Below are positions 35,865-45,298 of a stretch of 64,000 bases of DNA, piece by piece; within the stretch, counting starts at the first letter, position 1; every line of letters starts with the position of its first letter. The notes under the pieces were generated by a model that did not search any database, was not told the origin of the DNA, and saw only the letters and a list, made by a program, of their open reading frames with translations. The translations under genes were made by a program, and so were the position numbers. This DNA comes from Kineothrix sp. MSJ-39 (GTDB lineage Bacteria > Bacillota > Clostridia > Lachnospirales > Lachnospiraceae): the NCBI RefSeq assembly GCF_018917935.1, contig NZ_JAHLPN010000010.1, forward strand, positions 1-64,000, written 5' to 3'.

Positions 35865-37292
35865 TTAAAACCGGAAATAAATAAAAGGATTATAGGAGCT
35901 GTTGATAATAAATACAAAGCACAATACTAACAGTCCCAGAATCAGTATTTTTTGCAAAATATCAAACACAATTCCATCCGGCTTTTTCCATTTCCACGGA
36001 ATGCAGACCAATACGGATGCGATCAGATAGAAAATCATCTGGTTACTCAAATAATACCGAATCCCATACGCATGAAATCCGCCTGCGTTCTTTCCAAACA
36101 TGACACCCAGATAATCCAGCACCTGATCCAGCTGCACAAGACTGAACAATACCCAGCCGATCACAACCACAAGCATCGTATAAAGCCAGCCAAACGCTTT
36201 CGCAGCAGATCCGCTCTGTACTTTCCATTTCCCATGATTGACCAGAAACCGCTCCAGCAGTACAAAAAATCCATGCCACAAGCCCCAAAGCAGAAAGCCC
36301 CATGCTGCACCGTGCCAGATCCCCGTTGCCAGAAAAACAAGCAGCAGGTTCAGATACACATTGCCAGATCTGCTTCCGCCCAGTGGAATGTACAGATAAT
36401 CCCGGAACCAGCCGGACAGCGACATATGCCAACGTCTCCAGAATTCACGCACCGATGTTGCAATGTAGGGATGATCAAAGTTTTCCAGAAAGGTAAATCC
36501 AAACATTTTGCCAAGTCCGATTGCCATATCGGAATAGCCGGAAAAATCAAGATAGATCTGCAGCGTATACGCGATCGCACCGAGCCATGCGACAGACGCA
36601 CTCATCACTGAAAAATCACCCTGCATGATGGAGTCTGCCAATGCTCCCGTCATATTGGCAAGGATTGCCTTCTTTGCCAGACCTGTCACAAATCTTGTCA
36701 CGCCATCTGCAAATTTTTCTGCACTGTGTGTTCTTGTATCAAGCTGCAATGCAATATCCTTGTAACGCACGATCGGCCCTGCAATAAGCTGTGGAAACAT
36801 GGAAATATACAATGCCAGCTTACACGGATTCTTCTGGGCACTTTTCCCGCCGTCCCTGTACACATCAATGACATAGGACAAGCCCTGAAAGGTATAAAAC
36901 GAAATCCCGATCGGCAGTGCGATCTGCCAGACGGGCAGTGACGGGATCAGCTTTTGCAGATTTTCCATTGCAAAGGTCATATATTTAAAGACAAATAAAA
37001 TGCCGATATTGACAATAACCGCAAGCGCAACAACAATCTTTGCTGTTTTTTGTTCCCTGTCTGCACCAGATGAAATCTGCCCGTTACCCAGCCTGAGCAG
37101 CCATATACCGAACAGGTAGTTGCAGAGGATAGAGAACAGCATCACAAGCAGATACTTTGGTTCTCCCCACGCATAGAAAAACAGACTTGCCGCCAACAGA
37201 AAATAATTTTTCAGTGCCCTGGGCATTACATAATATAGAATTATTGTGATCGGCAAAAACATGCATAAAAACACTATTGTCGAAAATACCAT
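35865..37292 (-). CDS. MBOAT family O-acyltransferase (AlgI/PatA-like)
   Basis: 475 residues, about ten TM helices. The MBOAT catalytic histidine is His327 in TGIWHGAAWGFLLWG, and the second conserved region is YIATSVREFWRRWHMSLSGWFRDYLYIPLGGSR (His289). LQIYLDFSGYSDMAIGLGKMFGF also matches AlgI/DltB relatives. It moves acyl groups, usually acetyl, across the membrane for glycan O-acylation. It begins 1 nt before the uvrB stop region ends (GGAGG inside the uvrB tail) and thus is coupled to uvrB, which is unusual. The DHHW gene follows. Confidence 0.92.
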   Translation of the reverse strand: MVFSTIVFLCMFLPITIILYYVMPRALKNYFLLAASLFFYAWGEPKYLLVMLFSILCNYLFGIWLLRLGNGQISSGADREQKTAKIVVALAVIVNIGILFVFKYMTFAMENLQKLIPSLPVWQIALPIGISFYTFQGLSYVIDVYRDGGKSAQKNPCKLALYISMFPQLIAGPIVRYKDIALQLDTRTHSAEKFADGVTRFVTGLAKKAILANMTGALADSIMQGDFSVMSASVAWLGAIAYTLQIYLDFSGYSDMAIGLGKMFGFTFLENFDHPYIATSVREFWRRWHMSLSGWFRDYLYIPLGGSRSGNVYLNLLLVFLATGIWHGAAWGFLLWGLWHGFFVLLERFLVNHGKWKVQSGSAAKAFGWLYTMLVVVIGWVLFSLVQLDQVLDYLGVMFGKNAGGFHAYGIRYYLSNQMIFYLIASVLVCIPWKWKKPDGIVFDILQKILILGLLVLCFVFIINSSYNPFIYFRF

Positions 37293-37293
37293 T

Positions 37294-39282
37294 TTAGTCC
37301 TCCACCTCGTGCAGGTGCTTCTTCAGCTCTACCATCCTGTCACGTAGCTGTGCTGCCAGCTCGAAATTGAGATCCGCAGCCGCTTTCTTCATCTGTTTTG
37401 TCACATCGGCGATCTCTTTTTTCAGTTCGTCCGCATTCATGGATTCCATATCCTTTTCCATGCGTGTATCCTTGCTGTCGATCACGCGCGTTACACTGAT
37501 CAGATCACGGACATCCTTTTTGATCGTCTTCGGAACAATACCGTGTGCCTTATTATAGGCATCCTGGATCTCACGCCTGCGGTTCGTTTCATCGATTGCT
37601 TCCCGCATGGAATCCGTAATGACATCCGCATACATGATCACATGCCCTTCCGCATTTCTTGCAGCACGTCCGATCGTCTGTACCAGAGAAGTCCGCGAAC
37701 GCAGGAAGCCTTCCTTATCCGCATCCAGGATCGCCACCAGAGAAATTTCCGGGATATCCAGACCTTCTCGCAGCAGATTGATACCGACCAGAACGTCAAA
37801 CACATCCAGACGCATATCACGGATGATCTCCGCACGTTCCATCGTATCAATATCGGAATGCAGATATTTCACACGGATCCCCACTTCCTTCATATAATCT
37901 GTCAGATCTTCTGCCATCCGCTTTGTCAGTGTCGTGACAAGTACTTTATTTTTCTTTTCCGTTTCCTTTTTGATCTCAGAGATCAGATCATCGATCTGCC
38001 CTTCGATCGGGCGCACGTCCACCTGCGGATCCAGAAGTCCGGTCGGTCTTATGATCTGCTCTGTCCGCAGCAGCTCGTGCTGTTCTTCATATTCTCCCGG
38101 CGTTGCGGAAACAAACAGAAGCTGGTCGATCTTCGATTCAAACTCCTCGAAATTCAACGGTCGGTTGTCCAGTGCTGACGGCAGGCGGAAGCCATAGTCA
38201 ACCAGTGTATGTTTTCTGGACTGATCACCGTGATACATGGCGCGGATCTGCGGAACCGTCATATGTGACTCATCAATAATGATCAGATAATCATCCTTAA
38301 AATAGTCCATCAGTGTCATCGGTGTCTCGCCCGCTGCCAGCCCGTTCATATGGCGGGAATAGTTCTCTATACCGGAGCAGAAGCCTGTCTCCATCAGCAT
38401 TTCTATGTCAAAATTCGTCCGTTCCGCAATGCGCTGTGCCTCTAAGAGTTTATCCTCACCCTTAAAAAATTTCACCTGCTGCTCCAGCTCTTTCTCGATC
38501 TCCCCGCAAGCATGCAATATCTTCTCACGCGGTACTACATAATGGGAGGCCGGGAAAATGGAAATATGCTCCATCTGCGCATGCACTGCACCGGTCAGCG
38601 GATCCACCTCCGTAATGCGGTCGATCTCATCTCCGAAAAATTCGATCCGCAGGATATAATCACTGCCCTGCGCCGGATTTACCTCCAGCACATCCCCGCG
38701 CACGCGGAAACAGCCGCGGTCAAGATCCAGATCATTGCGGTCATACTGGATATCGATCAGCTCGCGGATCACATCGTCCCTGTCCTTGATCATGCCCGGG
38801 CGCAGGGATACCATCATGTTCATATAGTCGTCCGGACTGCCGATACCGTAGATGCACGATACGGACGCCACAACAACAACATCTCTCCGCTCCGTCAGAG
38901 AGGCTGTCGCCGAAAGGCGCAGCTTGTCGATCTCATCATTGATCGCCGAATCCTTTTCAATATAAGTATCCGTCTGTGGCACATAGGCCTCCGGCTGATA
39001 ATAATCATAATAAGAGACAAAGTATTCTACCGCATTTTCCGGGAAGAATTCTTTAAACTCCCCATATAGCTGTCCTGCCAGCGTCTTATTGTGGGCGATC
39101 ACCAGCGTCGGTTTATTGAGCGCTGCGATAATGTTAGCCATGGTAAACGTTTTGCCGGAGCCCGTTACACCGAGAAGTGTCTCAAACTGGTTACCTTCCT
39201 GAAACCCGTTTACCAGTTCCTCGATCGCCTGCGGCTGATCTCCGGTCGGCTGATATTTTGAATGTAAGACGAAATGATCCAT
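37294..39282 (-). CDS. uvrB: excinuclease ABC subunit B
   Basis: 662 residues, the damage-verifying helicase-like subunit of nucleotide excision repair. The N-terminus has [18 protein letters not shown] and Walker [14 protein letters not shown]; the beta-hairpin region is [21 protein letters not shown]; Walker B-like DESH, motif [11 protein letters not shown], and a C-terminal UVR motif ([34 protein letters not shown]) for UvrC contact. Its length is normal. AGGAG precedes the ATG. A bidirectional hairpin terminator isolates it from the upstream gene, and it heads the uvrB-MBOAT-DHHW-uvrA run. Confidence 0.97.
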   Translation of the reverse strand: MDHFVLHSKYQPTGDQPQAIEELVNGFQEGNQFETLLGVTGSGKTFTMANIIAALNKPTLVIAHNKTLAGQLYGEFKEFFPENAVEYFVSYYDYYQPEAYVPQTDTYIEKDSAINDEIDKLRLSATASLTERRDVVVVASVSCIYGIGSPDDYMNMMVSLRPGMIKDRDDVIRELIDIQYDRNDLDLDRGCFRVRGDVLEVNPAQGSDYILRIEFFGDEIDRITEVDPLTGAVHAQMEHISIFPASHYVVPREKILHACGEIEKELEQQVKFFKGEDKLLEAQRIAERTNFDIEMLMETGFCSGIENYSRHMNGLAAGETPMTLMDYFKDDYLIIIDESHMTVPQIRAMYHGDQSRKHTLVDYGFRLPSALDNRPLNFEEFESKIDQLLFVSATPGEYEEQHELLRTEQIIRPTGLLDPQVDVRPIEGQIDDLISEIKKETEKKNKVLVTTLTKRMAEDLTDYMKEVGIRVKYLHSDIDTMERAEIIRDMRLDVFDVLVGINLLREGLDIPEISLVAILDADKEGFLRSRTSLVQTIGRAARNAEGHVIMYADVITDSMREAIDETNRRREIQDAYNKAHGIVPKTIKKDVRDLISVTRVIDSKDTRMEKDMESMNADELKKEIADVTKQMKKAAADLNFELAAQLRDRMVELKKHLHEVED

Positions 39283-39312
39283 CTAGCCATCTCCTGTTTG
39301 TTATCTGAACAC

Positions 39313-39361
39313 AAAAACTGTGATATCGTACAAAATCTTCTTGTACTATATCACAGTTTTT
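39313..39361. terminator. long hairpin terminator
   Basis: AAAAACTGTGATAT and ATATCACAGTTTTT are perfect arms, extended by GTACAA/TTGTAC around a 5-7 nt loop. It ends the hydrolase-TetR-membrane protein transcript, 60 nt after its last stop. Confidence 0.85.
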
Positions 39362-39421
39362 GAAATTTGTATAGATTTTATGCAAACATTTGTTCGTTTT
39401 ATTGTAATCTCAGCCCTCTGA

Positions 39422-39922
39422 TCAGAACAGCCCTGTCAATGCCACAACGCCTCCGATGATCGCTGCAAGCGGAAGGATCGTCAGAAGTCCGAGGAAGAAC
39501 CATTTCCAATGAAATGCATAGTCATGATATGCTTCCGTCATATCTTCTGTGCCCGGGATCACCCACCATTTTCCATGACAGAACCAGATTGTATCGATCA
39601 CCAGTGCATCAAAAAGTGAAAATGCATTCAGGAAAATATAGGACTGCACAAAGCCATTTAAGAAATTGTGTTGTCCGTTCACGCCGCACGTAATGATCAT
39701 GCACAAAACTACCATAACCACAATACCGATCGACTTATTTTTCTTTGCATGTGCATCAAGCTCTTCCTGCGTAATGATGCCTTTTGCGATCGCGCGGTCT
39801 TTGATTGCCGGCGGATAATTGTAGAGCTGGTAAGTTGCGCCCTGTGCTTTAAATAAGAGCAGCATAAATGCAGTATATAACAGACTGTATACAACAGCCT
39901 CGATTATTATTTTTGTTACCAT
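39422..39922 (-). CDS. four-TM membrane protein of unknown function
   Basis: 166 residues with hydrophobic segments near 5-25, 66-84, 88-108 and 137-162, and a conserved-looking loop WFCHGKWWVIPGTEDMTEAYHDY before the last helix. I know the general appearance from small membrane proteins in Lachnospiraceae but cannot assign a family. It is 24 nt downstream of a TetR gene and is translated from AAGGAG. Being the last gene of a hydrolase-TetR operon, it may belong to the same TetR-controlled response. Confidence 0.65.
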   Translation of the reverse strand: MVTKIIIEAVVYSLLYTAFMLLLFKAQGATYQLYNYPPAIKDRAIAKGIITQEELDAHAKKNKSIGIVVMVVLCMIITCGVNGQHNFLNGFVQSYIFLNAFSLFDALVIDTIWFCHGKWWVIPGTEDMTEAYHDYAFHWKWFFLGLLTILPLAAIIGGVVALTGLF

Positions 39923-39946
39923 GATATTATCTCCTTTTGTCGTCTT

Positions 39947-40537
39947 TTATTTTGGCGCAGCGGCGTAATGATAGATGCATGCAAAGATCATATCAATATT
40001 TGTCTCAAATACATCCTGTATGAATGTCTCCCTGTTCTGTGCCATACTGTAGATTGTTTTAAAAAAATTAATGATCACGCGGATATCCAGATCCGGTCTG
40101 ATGCCATCCACATATGCCAGATATTGCATTGCTTCCTGCATGGCTTGTGTTTCATTGAACATTCCCATCTTTGTCCGGTGGGATTTCAGCCAGACCCAGT
40201 CATCCAATGTGAGTTCCATCAATATGTTATTTTCCGTCCGGAAGGAATCCCGAAACCAGCGGATCGCCTGCTCCAGTGTCAGTTTGCCGTTACCTTTTGT
40301 CAGCAGCACTTGTAACCGTTCTCCCTGTGCTCTGTCCTGTTCTGCGATCAGAGCCGCTATATAGGCTTCCTTGGAATCAAAGAAATGATAGAAAGTACCG
40401 GTTGCGATATTCGCACGTTCCGCGATGATGGATACTTTCATTTTTTTCAGTCCCAGTTCCCGGATCAGACCGTAACCGGTCGCGATCAGTTTTTCCCGTA
40501 TTTCCCGTTTCTGCTCCTCCGTAAAATTAGCCGGCAT
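39947..40537 (-). CDS. TetR family transcriptional regulator
   Basis: 196 residues. The N-terminal TetR HTH is clear: EIREKLIATGYGLIRELGLKKMKVSIIAERANIATGTFYHFFDSKEAYIAAL, with recognition helix IATGTFYHFF. The C-terminal ligand/dimer domain is unspecific. It overlaps the hydrolase gene by 11 nt (ATG behind GGAGG), a classic layout of a repressor cotranscribed with the enzyme it controls. An odd palindrome ATTCACTGAAT lies 42 nt before the hydrolase start and is a candidate operator. The ligand is unknown. Confidence 0.92.
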   Translation of the reverse strand: MPANFTEEQKREIREKLIATGYGLIRELGLKKMKVSIIAERANIATGTFYHFFDSKEAYIAALIAEQDRAQGERLQVLLTKGNGKLTLEQAIRWFRDSFRTENNILMELTLDDWVWLKSHRTKMGMFNETQAMQEAMQYLAYVDGIRPDLDIRVIINFFKTIYSMAQNRETFIQDVFETNIDMIFACIYHYAAAPK

Positions 40538-41405
40538 GTGTTTCCTCCAAATCTTCTATAAAACGCCTCGTTGCCGCAACATACTCCTCCACCTTAAATA
40601 AGGTTGCCGTATGTCCGCCATTGACACGTTCTATCTTTGCACGTGGCATACTGTCGATCAGATTCTTCTGTGCTGCCTCTGAAAATGCCTTATCCTTTTT
40701 CGGCAATACCAGAAGCGACCTGTCATCAAAACGTGCATAGTCTTCTTTTGTCATATAAGAAAGCTGTGCGATATCGACCAGAAGTGTTGTCATATGCACA
40801 TCAAACTCTTTTGTATAACGATTGTACACCCACGTAAAAAAATCTTCCATATAAATGCGGTCGGAGTCCTGCTCATTCTCAACGCCGACCTGCTTTTTCG
40901 ATACGCCGATGCTCAGTCTGCGGATCCACGAATATGGAACGATTTTCATAAGCTTCAGTATCATGCCATAGGAGCCATATTGTTTTTTCAGATCCGCCAC
41001 ACTTGTCTCAGACAGACTACAGGTAGAATACAGGCAAATGCCCGCGACACGCTCCGGTGCCAGCCTGCCAACCAGTTGTGCCAAAAATCCACCCAGTGAA
41101 GCACCGATAAATACAGGATTCTCCAGTTGCAGCGCATCCACTAACCGCAATATGTGTACTGCCAGTTTCTCGTTCGTTGTAATCTCCATCGGATAATCCA
41201 TCGTCAGGATACGGTAATCTGCCTCCATCTTCAAAATGTGCTGAAACCATACTGCGGAAATTCCGGTTCCTCCAACCAGATATACCAGCGTATATTGGGC
41301 GTCCTGCCTGCCGCATAACAAATATTTGGTCGGTATACCATCCACTGTTGTTTCACAAAAAGGATGTGTCTGCAGAAATTGTTTTATTTCTGTATCAAAA
41401 CTCAT
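40527..41405 (-). CDS. alpha/beta-hydrolase
   Basis: 292 residues with the alpha/beta-hydrolase fold: an oxyanion-hole segment VYLVGGTGISAVWF, the nucleophile elbow GASLGG (Ser103), a likely acid at Asp238 (LVLPKKDKAF) and His265 (VNGGHTATLF). The substrate is not evident; relatives act on esters or lactones. The start at 41405 lies 15 nt after GGAGAT, a longer spacing than usual, with a weaker AAGAG in between. First gene of the operon with TetR and a membrane protein. Confidence 0.85.
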   Translation of the reverse strand: MSFDTEIKQFLQTHPFCETTVDGIPTKYLLCGRQDAQYTLVYLVGGTGISAVWFQHILKMEADYRILTMDYPMEITTNEKLAVHILRLVDALQLENPVFIGASLGGFLAQLVGRLAPERVAGICLYSTCSLSETSVADLKKQYGSYGMILKLMKIVPYSWIRRLSIGVSKKQVGVENEQDSDRIYMEDFFTWVYNRYTKEFDVHMTTLLVDIAQLSYMTKEDYARFDDRSLLVLPKKDKAFSEAAQKNLIDSMPRAKIERVNGGHTATLFKVEEYVAATRRFIEDLEETHAG

Positions 41406-41446
41406 ACGCTCTTTTCATCTCCTTTCAATGAATATATTTTATTTTT

Positions 41447-41457
41447 ATTCACTGAAT
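41447..41457. promoter_or_regulatory. candidate TetR operator
   Basis: ATTCACTGAAT is an odd palindrome, 42 nt upstream of the hydrolase start, with a further TGAATA...TATTCA pair overlapping at 41428-41450. It falls just downstream of a weak promoter (TTACTT-16-TATGTT on the minus strand). Tentative. Confidence 0.4.
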
Positions 41458-41610
41458 GAAGTGTAACATACCGCATTCTAAAATACAAGTAACGACTCTA
41501 CAGCTTATTGATAATATTTATCGTCTGTCATATGATCTCATCATATATTTGTATTTAATTTCTATATTTTAAGGGAAACATGGGACATGATAGAATTTAT
41601 AAAGATATTA

Positions 41611-41641
41611 AAAACAGCACCCGCATAGCGGATGCTGTTTT
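41611..41641 (-). terminator. terminator after the GT14-like gene
   Basis: AAAACAGCA(T)CCGC pairs with GCGG(G)TGCTGTTTT around a 3-nt loop, 32 nt after the stop codon, with T-run on the minus strand. Confidence 0.9.
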
Positions 41642-41672
41642 CAGTTTCTATATCACTGCTTTAATCGCTGCA

Positions 41673-42551
41673 CTAAGACTCAATCCCAAGATCCTCGCGG
41701 AGCCTGTCCCGGAGGATTTCTGACTGCTTCGGATGGAATTTCCGGGCAAATGCGCAGCCGCTGGCTTTTACCTTATCATAGTCCTCCAATGTCAGATATG
41801 CGGGGCTGGAGCCGTCTCCCTTTGTCCAGTCCATATAGCGGAGCTGTTTGTTTACCACATGCTCCCGCCAGTTTTTATCATTCATAAATATCGTCTGGAA
41901 GAAGAACTCTTCCGGAACCTGACATACCGCAAGGTCATCCCAGAATTCTCCGTGCTTTGCCACAAAAGAAACAACATAAGCGGCAGCTTCTCTTGGCATA
42001 GACACATAGACAAGCCCTTTATAGATTTTGGTAAAAGGTCCTATTCCCTTTCGGCAGATACCTGCCTTTTTCTGTACCTTTACCGTCATATTCTGCAGCT
42101 GCCATAAAATCTTATTTTTCACATTCTGATCTGTAAACCAGTTATAATACTGATATCGCTTCGTTACCGTTTCCGGGAGCTGTTCCGGGGTCAGATAGTC
42201 CATAAAGATCTGATCGGATGTAAGGAACTTTTCATCCAGTTGCTCCGGTGTCAGAAGCGGAAAATCTTCTCCGGTCAGAAGATGCATATAAGAAACATCT
42301 TCTTTGGAAAGTGCCATTGCCATCAACTTTACGATCGCCTGCACATGTGCAAAGCCGCCCCATACAATGCGATATTCCCGAATCGCTTCGCAGCCAGGAA
42401 GCTGATTCAGCTTCTCTACATCCGCATCTGTGATCTCACGGCTTTTCTCATCCACATGAATGAATACATATGCTGTCTTTGACAATATTTCCGCCAGCTC
42501 ATACAGTTCATCAAAATTCTTATATGCGGTTATCAGATATGCCTGTTTCAT
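41673..42551 (-). CDS. core-2/I-branching-type glycosyltransferase (GT14)
   Basis: 292 residues: MKQAYLITAYKNFDELYELAEIL at the N-terminus, AYVFIHVDEKS, REYRIVWGGFAHVQAIVKLM and the family block YMHLLTGEDFPLLTPEQLDEKF, all characteristic of the core-2/I-branching beta-1,6-N-acetylglucosaminyltransferase family as found in bacteria. The C-terminal CQVPEEFFFQTIFMN is also typical. It acts on a glycan of unknown structure. Its start overlaps the CtpA protease stop by 4 nt (ATGA), so it is the last gene of an ftsE-ftsX-envC-ctpA run. Confidence 0.88.
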   Translation of the reverse strand: MKQAYLITAYKNFDELYELAEILSKTAYVFIHVDEKSREITDADVEKLNQLPGCEAIREYRIVWGGFAHVQAIVKLMAMALSKEDVSYMHLLTGEDFPLLTPEQLDEKFLTSDQIFMDYLTPEQLPETVTKRYQYYNWFTDQNVKNKILWQLQNMTVKVQKKAGICRKGIGPFTKIYKGLVYVSMPREAAAYVVSFVAKHGEFWDDLAVCQVPEEFFFQTIFMNDKNWREHVVNKQLRYMDWTKGDGSSPAYLTLEDYDKVKASGCAFARKFHPKQSEILRDRLREDLGIES

Positions 42552-43855
42552 TTTGCTATCTCTCCCTCAAGTATCTCCGTCGCACGTTCAAGCTGATTGT
42601 CCGTACCATCCTTCAGATACCGGTCTACATCCAGATCCAGTGTTTCATCCGGCTCAATACCTACACCATGGATATCATTTCCGTTCGGTGTATAGTAATG
42701 GCTGATCGTCAGCTTCACTGCGGAACCGTCCGTAATACCGAATACCTTCTGTACAATTCCTTTACCAAAGGTTGTTGTACCGAGGAGCTTACCAATGCCA
42801 TAATCCTTGATTGCACCGGAAAGGATTTCGGATGCGGATGCACTGTTTTCATTGACCAGCACCACCATCGGTACTTCCAGTTCATGGGATCCGTCACATT
42901 TATATTCGTCACGTTCTCCGTTTTTATCCTCTGTGTATACGATCATGCCTTCCGGCAGAAGCTGTCTTGCGACCTGGATGACACTTGTTAGTGTTCCGCC
43001 CGGATTGTTGCGCAGATCCAGTACCAATGCCTTCATGCCATCTTCTCTTGCCTTTGCGATCTGCTCTGTAAACTGATCGCCGGTCACATCTTCAAACTGT
43101 GCAATCTGGATATATGCAATATTGTCATCCAGCATCTTATAGCTGACTGTCGGTGCTTCCACCTTTTTACGTGTCACTGTGATATCCAGATAATCTGTTT
43201 CTCCCTTGCGGTAGATTGTGAGCGTTACATCCGTATTTTCCTCACCTTTGATGAGTGCGACCACATCCGTTGTTGTCATGCCTTTTGTGCTTGTGCCATC
43301 CACTTCTACGATGATATCCTCAGCCTGCAGCCCTGCTGCTTCAGCCGGAGTATCAGGGATCACACTTGTGATCTTGCAGTATTCTGTCTCACTGTCAATT
43401 CCAATATAGGCACCAATACCATAATAAATCCCCTCTGTGCTCTCCCGCAGAGTATCCAGCTCTTCCGGCGTATAATATTCGGAATACGGATCACCAAGTG
43501 CATCGACCATCCCTTTATAAAGCCCGGTCTCCAGATCCTCATTTGTTGTATCTCCGAGATAATATTCATGGATACTGTCCTCCAAAAGCCCGATCTTATT
43601 CTTTACCTCGCTTGTCAGGACCGTATCATCTGTCTTCGTTACTGTGCCTGCTGCCAGCTGCGCACCCGGATTCAGAACACCTCCGCCCACCAGCACAACA
43701 GTCAGTAAAAAAGCGACCAGAAGTCCTACCAGAACACCCAGTGCAAAAAAGTTATAACGAGCTGTCCGGCGTCTCTTTTTTTCGATCCGCTCCAACACTT
43801 CCTGATCAGATTCTGTATTCTGTACGTTTTCTACTTCCTGCCTATTCTCTTCCAA
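42548..43855 (-). CDS. C-terminal processing peptidase (S41, CtpA-like)
   Basis: 435 residues: an acidic N-terminus, TM anchor about residues 36-59, a PDZ domain (about 140-230, with PAEAAGLQAEDIIVEVDG), and the S41 catalytic core with Ser338 in VNENSASASEIL and Lys365 in TFGKGIVQK. It cleaves envelope proteins from the C-terminus. The start is a TTG at 43855, with AAGGA about 8 nt before it. It sits downstream of ftsEX and the EnvC-like gene, separated from the latter by a 174-nt hairpin-rich element, and overlaps the GT14 gene. Confidence 0.95.
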   Translation of the reverse strand: MEENRQEVENVQNTESDQEVLERIEKKRRRTARYNFFALGVLVGLLVAFLLTVVLVGGGVLNPGAQLAAGTVTKTDDTVLTSEVKNKIGLLEDSIHEYYLGDTTNEDLETGLYKGMVDALGDPYSEYYTPEELDTLRESTEGIYYGIGAYIGIDSETEYCKITSVIPDTPAEAAGLQAEDIIVEVDGTSTKGMTTTDVVALIKGEENTDVTLTIYRKGETDYLDITVTRKKVEAPTVSYKMLDDNIAYIQIAQFEDVTGDQFTEQIAKAREDGMKALVLDLRNNPGGTLTSVIQVARQLLPEGMIVYTEDKNGERDEYKCDGSHELEVPMVVLVNENSASASEILSGAIKDYGIGKLLGTTTFGKGIVQKVFGITDGSAVKLTISHYYTPNGNDIHGVGIEPDETLDLDVDRYLKDGTDNQLERATEILEGEIAK

Positions 43856-43888
43856 TTTGATTTTCCTTCCCTTGATTCGATTCTTACA

Positions 43889-44026
43889 TGCAGAGCCTCA
43901 TTCGCAAACTCGCTGCTTCGCAGCTCCTTTTGCTCATGTGGGCTGCTCGCCCCATAACCATATCGATTTCCTGCTCTGCAAGCAAGCTTGCTCCGCAGAA
44001 ATCCGATGCGGTTACACGGCTCTGCA
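43889..44026. repeat. palindromic intergenic element
   Basis: Bounded by inverted TGCAGAGCC (43889-43897) and GGCTCTGCA (44018-44026). Inside is a second strong palindrome (AGCAAGCTTGCT flanked by GATTTC/GAAATC). The part reading ATTCGCA...GCTCATGTGGG is similar to a stretch at 57158-57213. No gene is supported in it. Confidence 0.75.
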
Positions 44027-44029
44027 GGT

Positions 44030-45277
44030 TTACAAGTAGTTCCACGGGCTGACATAGCTTCCGTTCTGGCGGACACTGAAGTGCAGATGTGCACCTGTAC
44101 TACGTCCTGTCGAACCGACTGCAGCGATCGTGCTGCCTGCACTGACAGACTGCCCACTTGATACATAAAGGGCAGAAGCATGCATATAAATCGTATAAAG
44201 TCCGTTTCCATGGTCGATCATCACATAATTACCCATTGTTGCATTATAAGTTGCCGCAACTACCGTTCCATCCGCTGCTGCCAGAATGGAAGATCCACTC
44301 GGTGCTGCCATGTCCACACCACTGTGGAACTGCTGTATGCCAAGGATCGGATGTGTCCGGTAACCGTAATCGTCTGAAATTCTGGTATAGGAAGGTGCCG
44401 GCCACACAAATGCACCGCCGCCGTAATGCGGCTGGTCTGCGGAATTCGTACTGTTGTCGGATACCGTCATCTGCGCCCGTTTTGCCTTTGCTGCTGCAAC
44501 CGATGCTTCCAGTGCTTTGATTGTGGAATCCTGTTCTGCGATCATAGACTCATATTCTTTGATCGCTTCTTCTTTATTCTGGATATCGCTTTCATATCCT
44601 TCGATCTCTGACTGCTTATCTGAGATCAGACCTGCCATCTCCGTCTGCTTTGCTTCCACATCACTCTTGACCTGTTCAAGAACTTCTTTCTGGTTTTTCA
44701 GATCTTTTTCCAGCTTTGTGATCTTATCTTTGTTATCCTGATAAGTCTGAAGCATATTTCTATCATATTCGGATACCTGCTCAATATATTCTGCTTTATT
44801 CAAAAGTTCACTGAAACTGCCGCTGCTGAGCAGAATCTGAATATAAGACATCGTACCGTTTTCATACATAAACTTAATACGAAGCTTCATATCTTCATAC
44901 TGCTTTTCCACATCAATTTTTGCCTGTGCAAGCTCCTTTGTCGTCTTTTCCAGTTCCGCTTCCTTGGTATCCAAAAGGGTTTGTACTTCTAACAAATCAC
45001 TGGAAACCTCACTCATCTGTGAATCCAGTTCCACAACATCACCTGCCAGTGCAGATTTGGCATTTTCCAATTCCTTTTTCATTGCCTGCGCCGCACTCAG
45101 ATTGGACTGCAGTTGTTTCTTTTCATCCTGTGCATCCGAAAGTGCATCCGTACCTTTGTCGATCGCAGCATCCAGACTGTCTGCCGATTCCGGCGCCGCA
45201 AAAGCAGTTCCTGTCGCACCAACGAGCAGAACAGCCGCCATAATTGCCCCAATTACACTTTTTTTCTTTCTTACCAT
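44030..45277 (-). CDS. EnvC-like murein hydrolase activator (M23)
   Basis: 415 residues: signal peptide (cleavage about residue 27), a long coiled coil (about 30-265), a short linker, then a peptidase M23/LytM domain with HSGVDMAAPSG and GAHLHFSV. The zinc ligands expected of an active LytM (H-x3-D and H-x-H) are present in HSGVD and HLH. In other Firmicutes such proteins are activated by FtsEX and cut or help cut the septal wall. It comes directly after ftsX (gap 21 nt), which supports this partner role. Whether it cuts or activates other enzymes is not decided by sequence. Confidence 0.92.
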   Translation of the reverse strand: MVRKKKSVIGAIMAAVLLVGATGTAFAAPESADSLDAAIDKGTDALSDAQDEKKQLQSNLSAAQAMKKELENAKSALAGDVVELDSQMSEVSSDLLEVQTLLDTKEAELEKTTKELAQAKIDVEKQYEDMKLRIKFMYENGTMSYIQILLSSGSFSELLNKAEYIEQVSEYDRNMLQTYQDNKDKITKLEKDLKNQKEVLEQVKSDVEAKQTEMAGLISDKQSEIEGYESDIQNKEEAIKEYESMIAEQDSTIKALEASVAAAKAKRAQMTVSDNSTNSADQPHYGGGAFVWPAPSYTRISDDYGYRTHPILGIQQFHSGVDMAAPSGSSILAAADGTVVAATYNATMGNYVMIDHGNGLYTIYMHASALYVSSGQSVSAGSTIAAVGSTGRSTGAHLHFSVRQNGSYVSPWNYL

Positions 45278-45298
45278 TTCCTAGATACCTTACCTTTT

